A stretch of DNA of 64,000 nucleotides from Ficedula albicollis. Its lineage: Eukaryota > Chordata > Aves > Passeriformes > Muscicapidae. How positions within the stretch are numbered: the stretch's first letter is position 1; the number at the start of each line of letters is the position of its first letter. The stretch covers positions 5,764,713-5,828,712 of the forward strand of contig NC_021681.1 of the NCBI RefSeq assembly GCF_000247815.1, written 5' to 3'. The notes beneath the pieces are model-generated. The model did no database searches and was not told the origin of the DNA. It saw only the letters and a list, made by a program, of their open reading frames with translations. A program made the translations under genes and the position numbers. Positions 37,561 through 49,165 of this stretch are shown piece after piece.

Positions 37561-40500
37561 CCCAGCACTTGCATCTCACAATAACCAAGGGCAGTGCCTG
37601 GGTGGGATCTGGAGCCTGTGGGATCCTTTCACACCTCGAGGCAGTGCTGGCCCAGCTCTCTGAGCTGACCCATCCACAGATCTTTGGAGAGCAGAGTTGG
37701 GCTGGTTCTTTTCTCTGTGCCCACTCAGGACTGGGGATCACACCCATCCACCAGGCTGCCCGTGAGGGAAATCCACACCCACCCTGAAATCTTTACAGAC
37801 AAAATCACATCCTGTAGGGACACTTCTATACGGACAGACCCATGGATGAGACCCCCCAGGTGGGACAGCGAAGAGCCCCAGCCAAGACCACCCAAACCTG
37901 AGCAGCTAAGGGCAAAACTGAGCCTTACCCCACCCAGCTTCAGCTGCACCAAGTATGGTCCATTTCCCATGGAGAATGGAGGTGACACCTCCAGGCAGTG
38001 GGAAAGCTGGCCAAAGGTAACCTCTAGAAAGGCTTTAAACAAAGCCAAACCCTGCTCTTCCCTCACAATCAGGATGAAAACTGTGCCTGAAGGCCTGATT
38101 AAGATCCTCACCATGGCCAAGCCCCGAGCTGGCCTGCCTTCATCAGGCTTTGCACTTTGGAAAAAGCTAATTCCGATGGCATGAAGGGGAAGGGAATTTA
38201 CACTGCTCTGCCGTGACCCAGACTTCACAGCCATTCAAAGTGAGCAGCCACAGCCATTAAAAACTTCACTTCATGCACTGAAGAGGCTCATAAAGAGAGT
38301 GTGAATTCACAGAGCACTGGCTCAGAAAGCCCATTCCCTGCCTGTCCCACAGCCTGCCTTTGTCTGAAATATGGAATAAAAGGGAGCTTCATATTTTACT
38401 TCAGATTGTTTCACTCTCTCCTTGTTTTCTCCGCAGGCTGACTAAAGAGGAAGTGATTTATAAGGGGAAAACAAGGGGAAGTGGTTCTAATTAATTGGCC
38501 ATAACCATTACAGCTGTACTGGCATCCAGCAAACAGAGGGCAACAGTGCCGAGACAGAGATGCAGTACCTTGAAAGACTCCACAATAATCCTGCTCCAAG
38601 CCAGAATTAAATTAATTTTCCCTCACTGTTCTGGTACAGAGCCCTTGTCCAAGGCTCCTGAGCTGTCATTTTCCACACACAGTCAGCCGGAGAGGGGAAC
38701 TGAAAGGAGACCCCAGCTTGAACCTCTCCTTGCAGGCCTTCCTTTCCCTTTCCAGAAGGGGCTCAGAGTTCATTTTCAAGTCAGCTCAAGTTCAGGGTGT
38801 AAGGAGAGAGTCTAGCTAGAGAAATCTCGACTCCAAGCCCAGGATGAGAAGCTTTACCAAAAGGCTCCATCATCTCTTCCATCTCCCAGCTGGGAGGAGA
38901 ACAGGAGCTCCTGGGGCACTGCAGAGCCAGGGGAAACAGAAAGGCTGTTTTGTGTCCAGAAAAAAATGTGTCTGTTCTGCTCTCAGCAGTGCTGTGGCCA
39001 GGAGAACTGGCCTCAGGGGAGCCATGCATCACACATTGCAGGTGCCTGGCTTCAGGAGGGGGAAACTCTCCAGCTTTCCTAGCTGTGAGTGCCAAAGCTC
39101 TGTATCCAAAGTTCACCCTGACCTCAGAGCGCTGGCCTGCTCCGTGGGAGGAAACAAAGCCTGGGCACCACCAGAACAAGCTCATAATTAAAAGTGCTCT
39201 CGCCTTCATGAGCTCCCAGGTCACAAGGAGAGGAGCTGTTTCCATTTTCCCTCACTGCACAATGGGGAGGAAGAGCCTGGCAGCTGGCAGAGCCTGCTGT
39301 TTGCAGAGGGCAGCCCTGCTGTAACCCCACCAGGGCACCCCTGGGACTCTGCACGGGCATTTTTATGGGTGGGAGGTGTGGGGAGCAGCTCATCAGGACA
39401 GCTTTTAATAGGGAAATCCAGTTATAGCAGGGAAAAGAGTGCAAAATTCAAATAAAGCTGGGCATTCCCATTTACCAGAGGTATTGTGTCCTCAGAAAGA
39501 AAGCCAGGCTGTCCCACGGGAGCTCAGAGAGTGTGATAAGCTCCAGTTTCTGTAACAAGTTTTTTTAAAAAAGGCACCAATATTTGCCCAGCACTTTTCT
39601 GGGGCTGAGCTCGATTATGCTGTGCTGTGAGAGATTAACACTAGCAGATTGCTTTGTGGACTCACTGCTTCCCCACGGCCCCAGGCAGATTTTCCTCTTC
39701 ATGCTTTGGAAAAGGTCTCAGGACGCGAACTGGCATTCAGCAGGGCGCCTGAGCAGCTCCAGGGGGCTGCTATTTCCTCTCCACCTGGGATCCAGGCAAG
39801 CCAGCACCTTTCCCAGGGGGTCTGGCTGATCATCTGCTCCTTTTGGGACAAGGACAGCCCCAGGCAGGACTCTGTGTCTGCAGCTCCCAGTGCAGCCTGA
39901 TGTCTTTGGGAGGTGGTGAGCCCTTTTTCCAGGCAAGAGACTCCAGAGTTCCCAGGAGGAACAGCAGATCCCAGCAGTTACAGGGAAGGGAAAGCAATTT
40001 CTGTGCCTTCTTAGCAGTTTCTGCTATGCCAGCTGGAAAAGCAAAAGCCACCCAAAAGAAAATCCACTGTACCTGGCTGGTGTGATGGGATGCTTCTGCA
40101 GATCTGTGGGGAACAGGGGAAATGGCTCCAAATGGAATAACTCCAGGGAAGTACTGAGGACACTGGCACAAATTGAGAAACGAGATTCTAAAGCAGCTGA
40201 AGGGAGGAAAAGAAAAAAAAAAAGAAAAATATTATTAATTAAAAAATAATTAATCACTGCAATACTTTGGGGACAGCCCATGTGCCCTTGCAGGCAGCTC
40301 AGCAAAGACAACTCCTGGGACACCAGAGTGTCACACAGGGACAGGGGATGAAGAGGTGCTCAGGGAAGGGGCAGGATGGAGTTAAGAAAACAGTGGTTTT
40401 ATTCCAGAACTCAGATTAGACCAAGAACATCATAAAACAAACTGAAGGACAAGCAGTCCTCTAGGAGTGAAGCTGCTCCCTATTATCAGCTCAGGATAAG

Positions 40501-41572
40501 GGATAGAGCCCTTGTCTGGGCAAGAGCAGTGGAATGTGACATCAGGCAGGAGTCAGACCAAACATGCTGCTTCTGGCTGTAGCAAACAGGCCCCGCTGCT
40601 GGCAGGTGCAAAGGGGAAAGCACTCAATCCCATTTTCCACAGAAAACTCAGCCCCGGCGCCTCTGCTGCCCCCTCTGCAGAAGAGGGGCTGGCCTGTGGC
40701 CAAGCTCCAAGTTTCCAAGTCACACATCGAGGACCTGAGGGAGGAGGGCTGAGCAGAAGTCACGGGCACCGTGGCTGGCTACAGCAGGACGGCAGTGCCA
40801 GCCCCTGCCAGGGACAAAGGCTGTTTGGCACCCAGGTCAAAGCTGGCACCACTCTGGAGGCTCAGAGATGTCCAGGGATGGAGGGACATTGCAGGGAGGA
40901 GAAGGGCCAAGGAACGTGAGAGCAGCTGCTGCTGTGTTTGCTCAGCTGCTCCCACCGTGCTGCTCAGCCCCTGCCAGCGAAGAGGAGAGGTTTTAGCCCA
41001 GGACAGACATTCCTCATGTGTGAAACTCCAAGCAGAGCTTTGGAACACTCAGTGTAAGCTTGAGACAGCACCTGGGGAGGACTCATCCCGTGCAAGACAG
41101 GCTTTGCCAAGCTCTTGTTCCTGCCCCTCTAACAACAATGCAGCTCACTCACATTGTGCTGGCTGTTCGTAAGGAGGGGTCAGTGATCCATGACCAGCAG
41201 CAGAGCCAAGGGCATGACAATTACTCTCTCCTGGGCTGTGAGCAGGTTTTGAACCCACAGCCATCACCAGACAATGGTGGCCTGCACCGCTGGTTCCCAC
41301 CACTTATGCTGCCCTTCCCAGGACTGGAATTTCAAACAAGCAAACCCCAAATCCAGCACACGGATCCCTTACACAGAGGGCAGGTTTGGGTTCAAGAGCC
41401 GTGCAGTGGAAATGCAGAGCAGTTTCTTGCATCCCACCCCTTGCTGCAGCTCAGCATGCAGGCTCCAGGACACAGAACCCCTCCACACTGTCTTTGGCAC
41501 AGGGAAGCCCCCATCTGCCCCCAAAGAAAGCAGGTTTGGAAAGGATGGGAAGATTGCTGCCCTGCTGGGAAA
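37561..41572. other. Unique non-coding sequence
   Basis: No transposon or confident exon is recognised. A strong 3' splice-acceptor-like sequence (pyrimidine tract ending CCGCAG at 38431-38436) is followed by a frame that stops after 18 codons. An A-rich, AT-rich patch lies at 40208-40256. Confidence 0.45.
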
Positions 41573-41669
41573 CAGCCTCGAGTGTGGGGTGGTGGGCTGA
41601 GGATGTGTCAAGATGTGAAGGCAGCCTCGAGTGTGAGGTGGTGGGCTGAGGATGTGTCAAGATGTGAAG
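41573..41669. repeat. Two-copy tandem duplication, 49-bp unit
   Basis: The unit beginning CAGCCTCGAGTGTG starts at 41573 and 41622, and the two copies differ by one clear substitution (GGGGTGG versus GAGGTGG). The repeat creates the duplicated peptides seen in overlapping chance frames. Confidence 0.93.
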
Positions 41670-42759
41670 GCTCCTGTTCCCAAGGCAGCAGGGGAGGCTG
41701 GAGCATGGACATTCATCCAGCTCTGCTCACACCAAGCTGCTCTTGAGCATCTGAGAAGCACAATAGGGTCACCCACAGGTGCACACACTCCTGGGAAGCA
41801 ACTGCAAGTTATGCAAGGCTCTGCCAGGCCAAAACTGAGCCACTGGAGCTCAGACTTCTACCAAAAAAGAGATTCAAGCATGAGACAACCCTGGGCAACA
41901 AAGTCCTTGACCTGCACATCCCTCATTCCAGCAGAGCCTGACATGACAGCACGACTGCTGTCATGGCTTGCATGGCACAAGTACCCATGAGAAGCCACCC
42001 TTGTGGGGAGCAAGGGGCTGGCTTGCATGGTACAAGCAAGAAAAGGGTGTTCACAAGCTCGAGAAGAGCAAGAGCAGGCAGGAAATTCGTGACAGACCTC
42101 CAGGACCTTGTCTCGAAAGGAATCATCCTCTGCTCCTCTCCATCAGCTCCTGCTGAGTGCTCCCACTGATTGTGCTCCCTGGAAGAGTGGCTCAATCAAA
42201 TCTCACCCAACATCACTTATTTTTCAGAAGATTTTGGACATATAATCAAATTTTTGACACACACCCACACACACTTTTCAAGCATTTTCCCAAATTCCTG
42301 GAGGCTTTCACTTTACTACCCCAGTAGAAAGGGACATTTCCACCTGCCATAAGCCAAGCACAGCCCTGTGCAACCCTTTGTACAGGATTTTGTGGATAGC
42401 AAGCAGGGAGAGGCAGGATGGGCCCACTCTGATGGCCATTTATAACTTTCTAAAACATCTTTTCAAGCCCTGCTTATATCAACCCAACTGTGGTAAAATA
42501 CACAAGGCACCAGGCAAAATCAAGGGGAAATACATTTAATTATCTGGGGAGCCAATGAGTGCAAATAGCAGATGCAGTTTGTCTGGAGAATCTCACAGTC
42601 TGAACATGAATCCCAGGAACAGCTTATTCCCACCTATAATGAGGAAAGAGGATCCACCCTGTGCTCAGATTTCTGTTCCTTGCACTACCACCAGTGCCAG
42701 CAGAATTATCCCCCAGCAAAACCCAATCCTTACCAGACTCTTCTTCCTGTAGCCACTGG
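41670..42759. other. Unique non-coding sequence
   Basis: A short CA-rich patch occurs near 42257-42274, and a partial duplication of a 'gcttgcatgg.acaag' motif lies near 41967-42030. No gene is recognised. Confidence 0.45.
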
Positions 42760-43610
42760 GGTGGAATTCAGAACAGTTCAACTGGAAGGACCCTACAACC
42801 ATCATCTCACTCAAGAGCCACTTCAGGGCTGGCCAAAATTTCAAATATGTTATTAAGGGCATTGCCCAAACGTCCCTTAACCACTGACAGGCTTGGATCA
42901 GTAGGCACCCCTCCAGGAAAGTTCTCCCAAACACAGAAAGGTTGTTCCAGTGCTTGACCACCCATATTCATGTCCCTGAACATCCTTTTCCTTGGTGGAC
43001 TCCAGAACAGGACACAGCACTCAAACACCACCTCTAAACACAGAGGGATACCCACGTTTTTTGACCATCTGTGTTTTCCCTGCCCAGGATGTGATTTGCT
43101 CTCGTGGCTCCTGTGGAGCTGCTGCCCCACAGCACCCCCAAACATTTCTTGCAGTGCTGCTCTCCAACCATTCCCCTCCCAGTTTATTATCAGAACTGCC
43201 AGTTCTCTCATCCCTTGCAGCAGTCAGCAGCACCTACCAGATTATTATCATCAGCAAACTCACTCATAGTGCATTCAGCTCCTGTATCCAGATCACTGAT
43301 AAAAATATTCAACAGAACTGGGCAGGAATGTGAATCCACGCTGTGTGCACCCCATGATTTCATTGTCCTTTAAACACCTTTCATAGTGCCCAGTGTGATC
43401 CTCTCCATTTTATTTTTCCTGGGCACTGGGCTTAGACTAACAGGGCTGTAGGCTCCTGGATCTTCCCTCATGCCCTCCTTGTAAATTGGAATAATTCTGC
43501 CTGGCTTCCAGTCAGCTGGGACCTCCTCTACAAAAGGCCTTTGTGGGCATGCTCCAGCTCTTCCAGTACTCTGGCAGGAATCCCATCCAGCCAGGTCAAT
43601 TTATGGATGT
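42760..43610 (-). mobile_element. Older, longer CR1 LINE fragment (antisense)
   Basis: About 850 bp reads as diverged CR1 in reverse complement. It runs from the 3' side ('actggaaggaccctac', 'gttccagtgcttgacca') through 'gatcactgataaaaatattcaacagaactgg' to 'ggcttccagtcagctgggacctcc' and 'ggaatcccatccagccaggtc'. The inner part corresponds to CR1 ORF2 C-terminal coding sequence in antisense, with frames broken. It is the longest CR1 copy in the window and seems older than the others. Boundaries are approximate. Confidence 0.7.
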
Positions 43611-44502
43611 AAACTGACAGAGCACTATTGGTAGAGCTGTTTTAAAATAAAACCATGAAATACAGTATGGAACTCATCCATGGGGAATCTCCACAGACTG
43701 CAGCAGTCCCAGCAGGATCCAGCCAGAGTCTGTGGGCACTGAGTGCTGTGTAGAGCAAATCCCTGATTCTGCAAGGTGTCCTTGGAGCTCCATTATTTGT
43801 GATTAATAAGGCATGATGCAAACACTTAGTTAAATCAGATTAGATCAATAGTACAGCATTAATCACTTCTATAGGTTTCCTATAATATTTATATAGACTG
43901 CAGTTATCAGCAAGAATCTCCTGTAAAATAATCTGTGCTGAAATTTATTTGAAAAAGTACCTTTTATACTCTATTAAAAAAAGGAAACTGACTTTTTTAT
44001 TCTCTCGTAGAGCCGAACTTCCCAGGCAAAAGCTCGGGGAACAGCATGTGGCTTTGCAAAACAAACATTTTGAGACTGCTGCCTGTTTTATCACCTCCTG
44101 GAATGGGAATTCCACCTCCATCCCTGCTCCTCCTCAGCCTCTTACACACATACAGTGAAAAAGAAATGTTTTAGCTATCTCTGCTCACTTTTGGGCGGGC
44201 ACAAGTGTGACAGAGCCAGCAAGGGGTGGGAAAGCCAGCCCACTTCCACAACGGTCCAGTGATGACAAAAAAAAACACCCTGGCAAATATTTTCATGGAG
44301 TTTTAGAAACTCCTTGTGCACTAAATCAAGGCAGTGAATTTACAGCAAATTAATGAAACTAATTTTCTGACTGGAATCATCATCTGTGAGTTATTGTGTC
44401 TTTACTCATTAAATAAATTATCTGTGTCTTCCAAGACATTAAGAATGCATCATAAATTACAGCCCTTCATAAATAATTTGCTTTTTGCCTGGGTTTAAAT
44501 AT
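43611..44502. other. AT-rich non-coding sequence, candidate conserved elements
   Basis: Two AT-rich, non-repetitive stretches stand out. About 43790-43990 has GTGATTAATAAGG, CATTAATCAC and CAGTTATCAG. About 44335-44480 has AAATTAATGAAACTAATTTTC and several ATTA cores. They resemble homeodomain-rich enhancers. A run of A lies near 44266-44275. No coding content is seen. Confidence 0.35.
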
Positions 44503-44730
44503 AGAGGGAGAATAAAGCAAGGGGAAGAGAAGAATACAAGAGATAAGAGAAGCAAAGAGGCAAAAAAAGAAAGCACAAAGAGAAGGGAAGAGAGTGAAAC
44601 TGAGAACAAAATGAGTGAAGAGAGGACACAAACAGGTGAAAATGGAGACACGTGTCCAGCTCAGAAAGGAAGGAAATGAGGAAGGAAAAAAGGAAGTGAG
44701 GGATGAAAGAGGACAGGCAGGACAAAGAGC
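44503..44730. repeat. Purine-rich (GA) tract on the + strand
   Basis: Roughly 230 bp is almost entirely A and G with few pyrimidines (GAGGGAGAATAAAGC, AAGAGAAGGGAAGAGAG and similar). It is not a simple microsatellite. Long polypurine tracts can adopt triplex (H-DNA) structure, which is inference here. Pyrimidine-only frames on the other strand are by-products. Confidence 0.75.
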
Positions 44731-45264
44731 CCTGTGCAATATTTCAGGTGGGTGTTAATTGCCACTCGGTGAACGTGGCAGGAAATGAAGCACCAACATC
44801 CAAAGGCTCTCGTGACTTTTACAAATTATTCCATTCCCATTGAGCTTGTTCCATGTCAGTGAGTACAAACATTCTGTCTCAGAGATCTCTGCAAAGGGAC
44901 GCCAGCAAGGGAAACACATTTTGTCATGGAGCAGTGGCAGCAGTCACTGAGAGGGGCCCAGATTTGTAAATGACAGCAGGAGCCATGGCTGACCTGTCAA
45001 AGTGGGCAGAGCAGCCCCCTCTGGGTTTGTGTTGTGGGATCCTGCTCCAGGCTGGGCCAGAGCCAGATCCCATCCCTGCCCTGCCTCCAGCCTGGCTCAG
45101 CTCGGGGGGTTTGAGCTGACAAACACAGCACCTGCACACAGGTGGAACCTCCCTGGGACACCAGCGTGATCCAGGTGCAGAGCTGGGCCATGATCCAGCA
45201 GGATTTCTGTCCAGATATCATCCAGGACACCAGAACCCATCCCTTAATGCTAAAGCCTTGCCAA
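44731..45264. other. Unique non-coding sequence
   Basis: No gene or repeat is recognised. Confidence 0.5.
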
Positions 45265-45345
45265 GGACCACAGAACAACCTGAGCTGGAAGGGACCCACA
45301 AGGAGCAGAGTCCAACTGCTGGCCCTGCCCAGGACACTCCAAGAA
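45265..45345 (-). mobile_element. Short CR1 LINE 3' fragment (antisense)
   Basis: The segment 'acctgagctggaagggacccacaaggagcagagtccaactgctggccctgcccaggacac' matches in order the reverse complement of a CR1 subfamily 3' end. Only about 80 bp is recognisable. Confidence 0.65.
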
Positions 45346-46430
45346 CAATTACATCTTTTAGGACTCACCAGAGGCTGCCAAAGTACCAGCCAAACCACTG
45401 TCCACAGAGTGGCCAGAACAGCTTCTTCCTCAGCCAGGCCCTTGGCTGATTCCCCCTCAGTCTGAGGGTCCCCAGGATAGGGCTGGGCAGCAGCAGGGGC
45501 ATGCCCTTCCTGCCACATTGCAAGAATGAACCCAGGCCAGGTTTGGTGCCTGCACTCTGTGAGAGCCTCTCTGCATGGAGAGCATTCCCAATCAGTAAGA
45601 CCCTTGTCCTAAAAAATCAAGAGCTGCAGTTTAGGGAGATTTCTGATGAGAAGTGGGATGAAGTTAATACTCAGATGCTGGTGAAGAGGCCCGTGGGACA
45701 CAGCACAGCCATGTATGACTTTTCACCAGCAGAGCTGAGCTCATTTGAGATGACCAAAAGTCATGCAGGAAAACCAGAAGAGCTCCAAGCCAAGCACTCT
45801 GCTCCTCAGTGGAGCTCCCAGAGAACCACAGCCACAATGACCTTTTTGTGGCCAGCTCAGAGCACAGGCAAACATCTGCTTTCAAGCCCTGACGTGGCCA
45901 TTCCCTTGCTGAGCTGCCCAAGCCAGCTGTGGTTTACACCCTGGCCTGGTGACACTGAGTCTCCTGTCCTCATCCTGGGCTTTGGCTGTGTCAGCCAAAA
46001 TCCCTGCAGCCAGGCTGGGGACAGGGCAGGGTCACAGCAGCTGGCTCACCTCTGGCTCCCTGCAAGCAGAAGGGGGTTTCTGCAGGAAGCTGGAGAGTGG
46101 CCAGTCCTGGGAGCCCTTGGAGAATGAGCACAATGGCAGCTGTTTCCTATTTGGAAGTGGAAGAGCTCTGATCTCATGATGTCATGTCACCAGGACAAAA
46201 GGAATGTTTTCCTTCTTCTCCCAAGTCCAAACCCAACCCAGGGTACGTGGAGCCTTAGAGAGTCTGCTCTGCAGCCATGAGATCTGCTGCTTAGCAGGTA
46301 ACAGCAACACCAAGGCAACAATGAAAGTGAATTCACAGCAGGGAAAGTCCCAGAAGACAACAATGATCCAAGGAAACATCTCTGGGAAACTCCTGGCGAG
46401 GTGGCAGCACACACAGCCTTACCACAGAAT
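45346..46430. other. Unique non-coding sequence
   Basis: No gene or repeat is recognised. The + frame at 45501-46127 (208 codons) shows no family resemblance or codon constraint that I can see. Confidence 0.45.
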
Positions 46431-46535
46431 CACAATGGCTTAGAAGGGACCTTAAAAATCATCTCATCCCACCCCCCTACCCTGGGCAGGGACACCTCTC
46501 ACTAGGGCAGGTAGCTCAGAGCCTCATCCAATTCA
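46431..46535 (-). mobile_element. Short CR1 LINE 3' fragment (antisense)
   Basis: It starts with 'cacagaatcacaatggcttagaagggaccttaaaaatcatctcatccca' and continues 'ctgggcagggacacc'. These are the reverse complement of the CR1 3' tail. About 105 bp remains. Confidence 0.85.
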
Positions 46536-48448
46536 CAGGGCTTGGGTTTAGAGAGTGGGTCTGAAGGATCTGGGTTTGAGAGTCCACCAGTTGTGTTTGA
46601 GGCACCTCCATAAAGATGGAGGAATGTGGCTTTTGGTACAAAAGGACCTCCTTGCTGCAAACATCAGAGCCAAAGGAAATGTTTCTGTACAACTCTCACA
46701 GCACTAGAAACCTGCCTGCTGACCCAGATATCTTCTGGGTCCCTAAACTCCAGGTGCTGAACTCCCTGTGCTGTGCACAGAACATCCCTAAGCTTGAACC
46801 ATTTCAGCACAACCCTTCCCACTGCTTAGATTTACTCAATTTGAGGCTGGAAATGGTTTCCCCAGCTCCTTTGACCATTAGCACAGCAGCCAGGTTCAGG
46901 ACCTGGGGATCCTGGATGCTAAATCAAACCTCTTGCGTGCTCAAGAGATCCTGAGCAACCCATCCAGGAGGCAGGAGAGAAGGGAGAGAAGAAGAACAAA
47001 AACATCTAGCAGGAAATAGGAAATAATTCAGCTTCATCTGTCTTTGGGGGGAGTTTAGGTGGGTCAGTGACCTCTGCACACTTTCCCCAGCTCCCCTCCG
47101 TGCCTGTTCACAGCGCTGAGCAGAGGGGTGGCACTCACCTGGAGCACCCATCTCTTCCCTGGCCTCCAGACAACCTCTCCCAGCACTACCGTGGTCACAC
47201 AGCACCATAAAAGCTTTTCTTAGAAAAAATCTCTTTCCTTTCTCTGCCGGCAACATCCACAGGGTCACATCACACAGGCTTTTCACACCTCTTAAACTGC
47301 ACAATTCCCTCCTGCTTCCGGCTTGGCTACTCCTCAAAGAAATGACCCCAAATCCCGTGCAAGCTGCAATATAACCTGAGCCTGCCCTTTCCATCTTTCC
47401 ATCCCTGATGCCAGCAGAACACCTCCACTCCAGCTGCTCTTCCCACACAAGTCCAGCTCGAACTCCCACATCCTTCTTCCCCACGCTGCTCTGATGTTCC
47501 TGCAGTCAGCCAGACCTCAAGGGAGGTAACATTTCACCAACTCAAATAACTCAGGATGGAGATCAGCTGGTAATGGAAAAGCCTTTCCCAGAACAATCTC
47601 CAGCTGATCTTGGAAAGGGTCAGAGCAGCCAGCCTAGATCCCACCACCTCCATGCAGTCAGCATCACCCCTGGAAATATTCACCTCCCTTTCCCTTGGGT
47701 AAAGGCCTCTGTTCTGCTCTCTGTACCCAAGGGATCTGCAGGCGATTTTTTCCACAGCAGCCCAGACTGTTGTGAAACCCCACTCAAAACCAGGGATTTT
47801 CCATCAGTTCCTGAAGCAACAAGTGAGTGCAGCCAGTGTGGAGCAGGTGACTCTCCTCCTTCCCAGCCTTTCACAGCATGTGTTTGGTGACAAGGGCTGG
47901 CCTTGGGGACGTGGAGGAGGCGGCTGCCGCAGCCTCTGTGCTCCAGCAGCTCCCTTGCCTGCCTCCCGAGCCAGCACACATCTGCCCCACAGCAGGAGCA
48001 CCATTCCTCCCTCCCCATCCAGCAGAATGGAGAGCCAGAGATTTATGGACTCGGCGATTTTTATGTGCTCTCAAGAAGGGCTGCGGAGGGAAAACTCCGC
48101 CGCTCACAAAAGCCTCCATCTGTGAGTTTATTTATCCGTGCTGGGAAGGCTGTTTATTCTGTTTCAGGGTGGAAACTACACTGGGATCGCAGCTTAATTG
48201 TACTGTTTGTTGAATTAATTGCTCTGTTTGATCGGCCTTTCTCCCATCGTGCTTGGGAATGGAATGGCTTTGCTGCAGTGTGGGAATGGGGAGGGTTGGA
48301 GCTGTTTCTGCTGGCAGCCAGCACACAGTGAGCAAGAGGAGCTGTTCTGGGGACAGCACAACTGCAGATCTTGCTGCAGAGGGAGGCCAGGCATCCTGGG
48401 AATAGGCTATGGGCCAAAGGCAGAGTTGCATGTGGATGTATAGGATGC
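46536..48448. other. Unique non-coding sequence; candidate constrained segment at 47890-48260
   Basis: Most shows nothing recognisable. From about 47890 to 48260 the sequence retains several CpGs (including GCGGAG-GGAAAA-CTCCGC, an inverted repeat at 48083-48100) and AT-rich homeodomain-type cores (GAATTAATTGC near 48213). This resembles conserved non-coding DNA. No exon is supported. Confidence 0.4.
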
Positions 48449-49165
48449 TGTGTTGGGCTGCAATACAGGATGTGGCCAGAAATGTGTATTCTGTCACCAT
48501 CTGTTGAAGCCGGGTGGGGCAGTGACTCCTCATCTCCGTGGCACATATTATCTGCTAATGGGCCAGCTTTAAACCAGCTGGGGCAATCATCTTTATCTTT
48601 TCCACAGCCCATCCTCCCTCCAGGAGATATCATCTGCTGCTGGCCCATTGAGTCCCACTGCGTGACTGATAAAATTACATCATCCCACTGGGAGATGCTC
48701 CAGCCAGGGGGAGGAGCCAATCATTACCTAGATAAAAACTGAGATTTTGAACATCAAAATACCTTATTTTCACGATTCCAGAGGAAAGCTGGACATTTCC
48801 ACATCATCCCTGGACCTTCAGAGGAAAACTGCACCTTCTACAGGAGCCCTGCTCCAGCTGAACCACATCTGTCACTGCAGGAGGATGCAGCCACCATTTA
48901 ATGGGACTGCTGCCAACACCCTGACTGACTGACAGGTGTCAGCTTGGATTCTGACTCTGTCAGTGTTTTGGGATTGTTCTTTGTAATACTGTATTTCTAT
49001 TTTAATTTTCCTGGTAAAGAACTGTTATTCCTAATTCCCATCTCTTTGCCTGAGAGCCCCTTAATTTCAAAATTATAATAATTTGGAGGGAGGGGGTTTG
49101 CATTCTCCATTTCTTAGAGAAGCTTCAGCCTTTACTAGCAGACACCTGTCCTTCAAACCAGGACA
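48449..49165 (+). mobile_element. Solo LTR of a passerine ERVL-like endogenous retrovirus
   Basis: A 717-bp segment starts TGTGTTGGG and ends CCAGGACA (TG...CA). It is flanked on both sides by the identical 5-bp target-site duplication GATGC (48444-48448 and 49166-49170). Interior sequence ('gctaatgggccagctttaaaccagc', 'ggtaaagaactgttattcctaattccc', 'ttataataatttggagggaggggg') matches my memory of passerine ERVL-type LTRs. A CCAAT box lies at 48717-48721 and a TATA-like GATAAAA at 48731-48737. No gag, pol or env and no second LTR are present, so it is a solo LTR left by LTR-LTR recombination. Orientation is inferred from the promoter-like motifs and the T-rich 3' half. Confidence 0.85.

Noticed and set aside
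41060..41746. 228-codon + frame
   Set aside because: It runs through the 49-bp tandem duplication and shows no recognisable domain or splice structure.
42760..43610. Possible coding exon suggested by overlapping + frames
   Set aside because: The sequence reads as an antisense decayed CR1 element, which explains the apparent protein-like character.
45501..46127. 208-codon + frame
   Set aside because: No recognised family and no splice structure. Long chance frames are common in this GC range.
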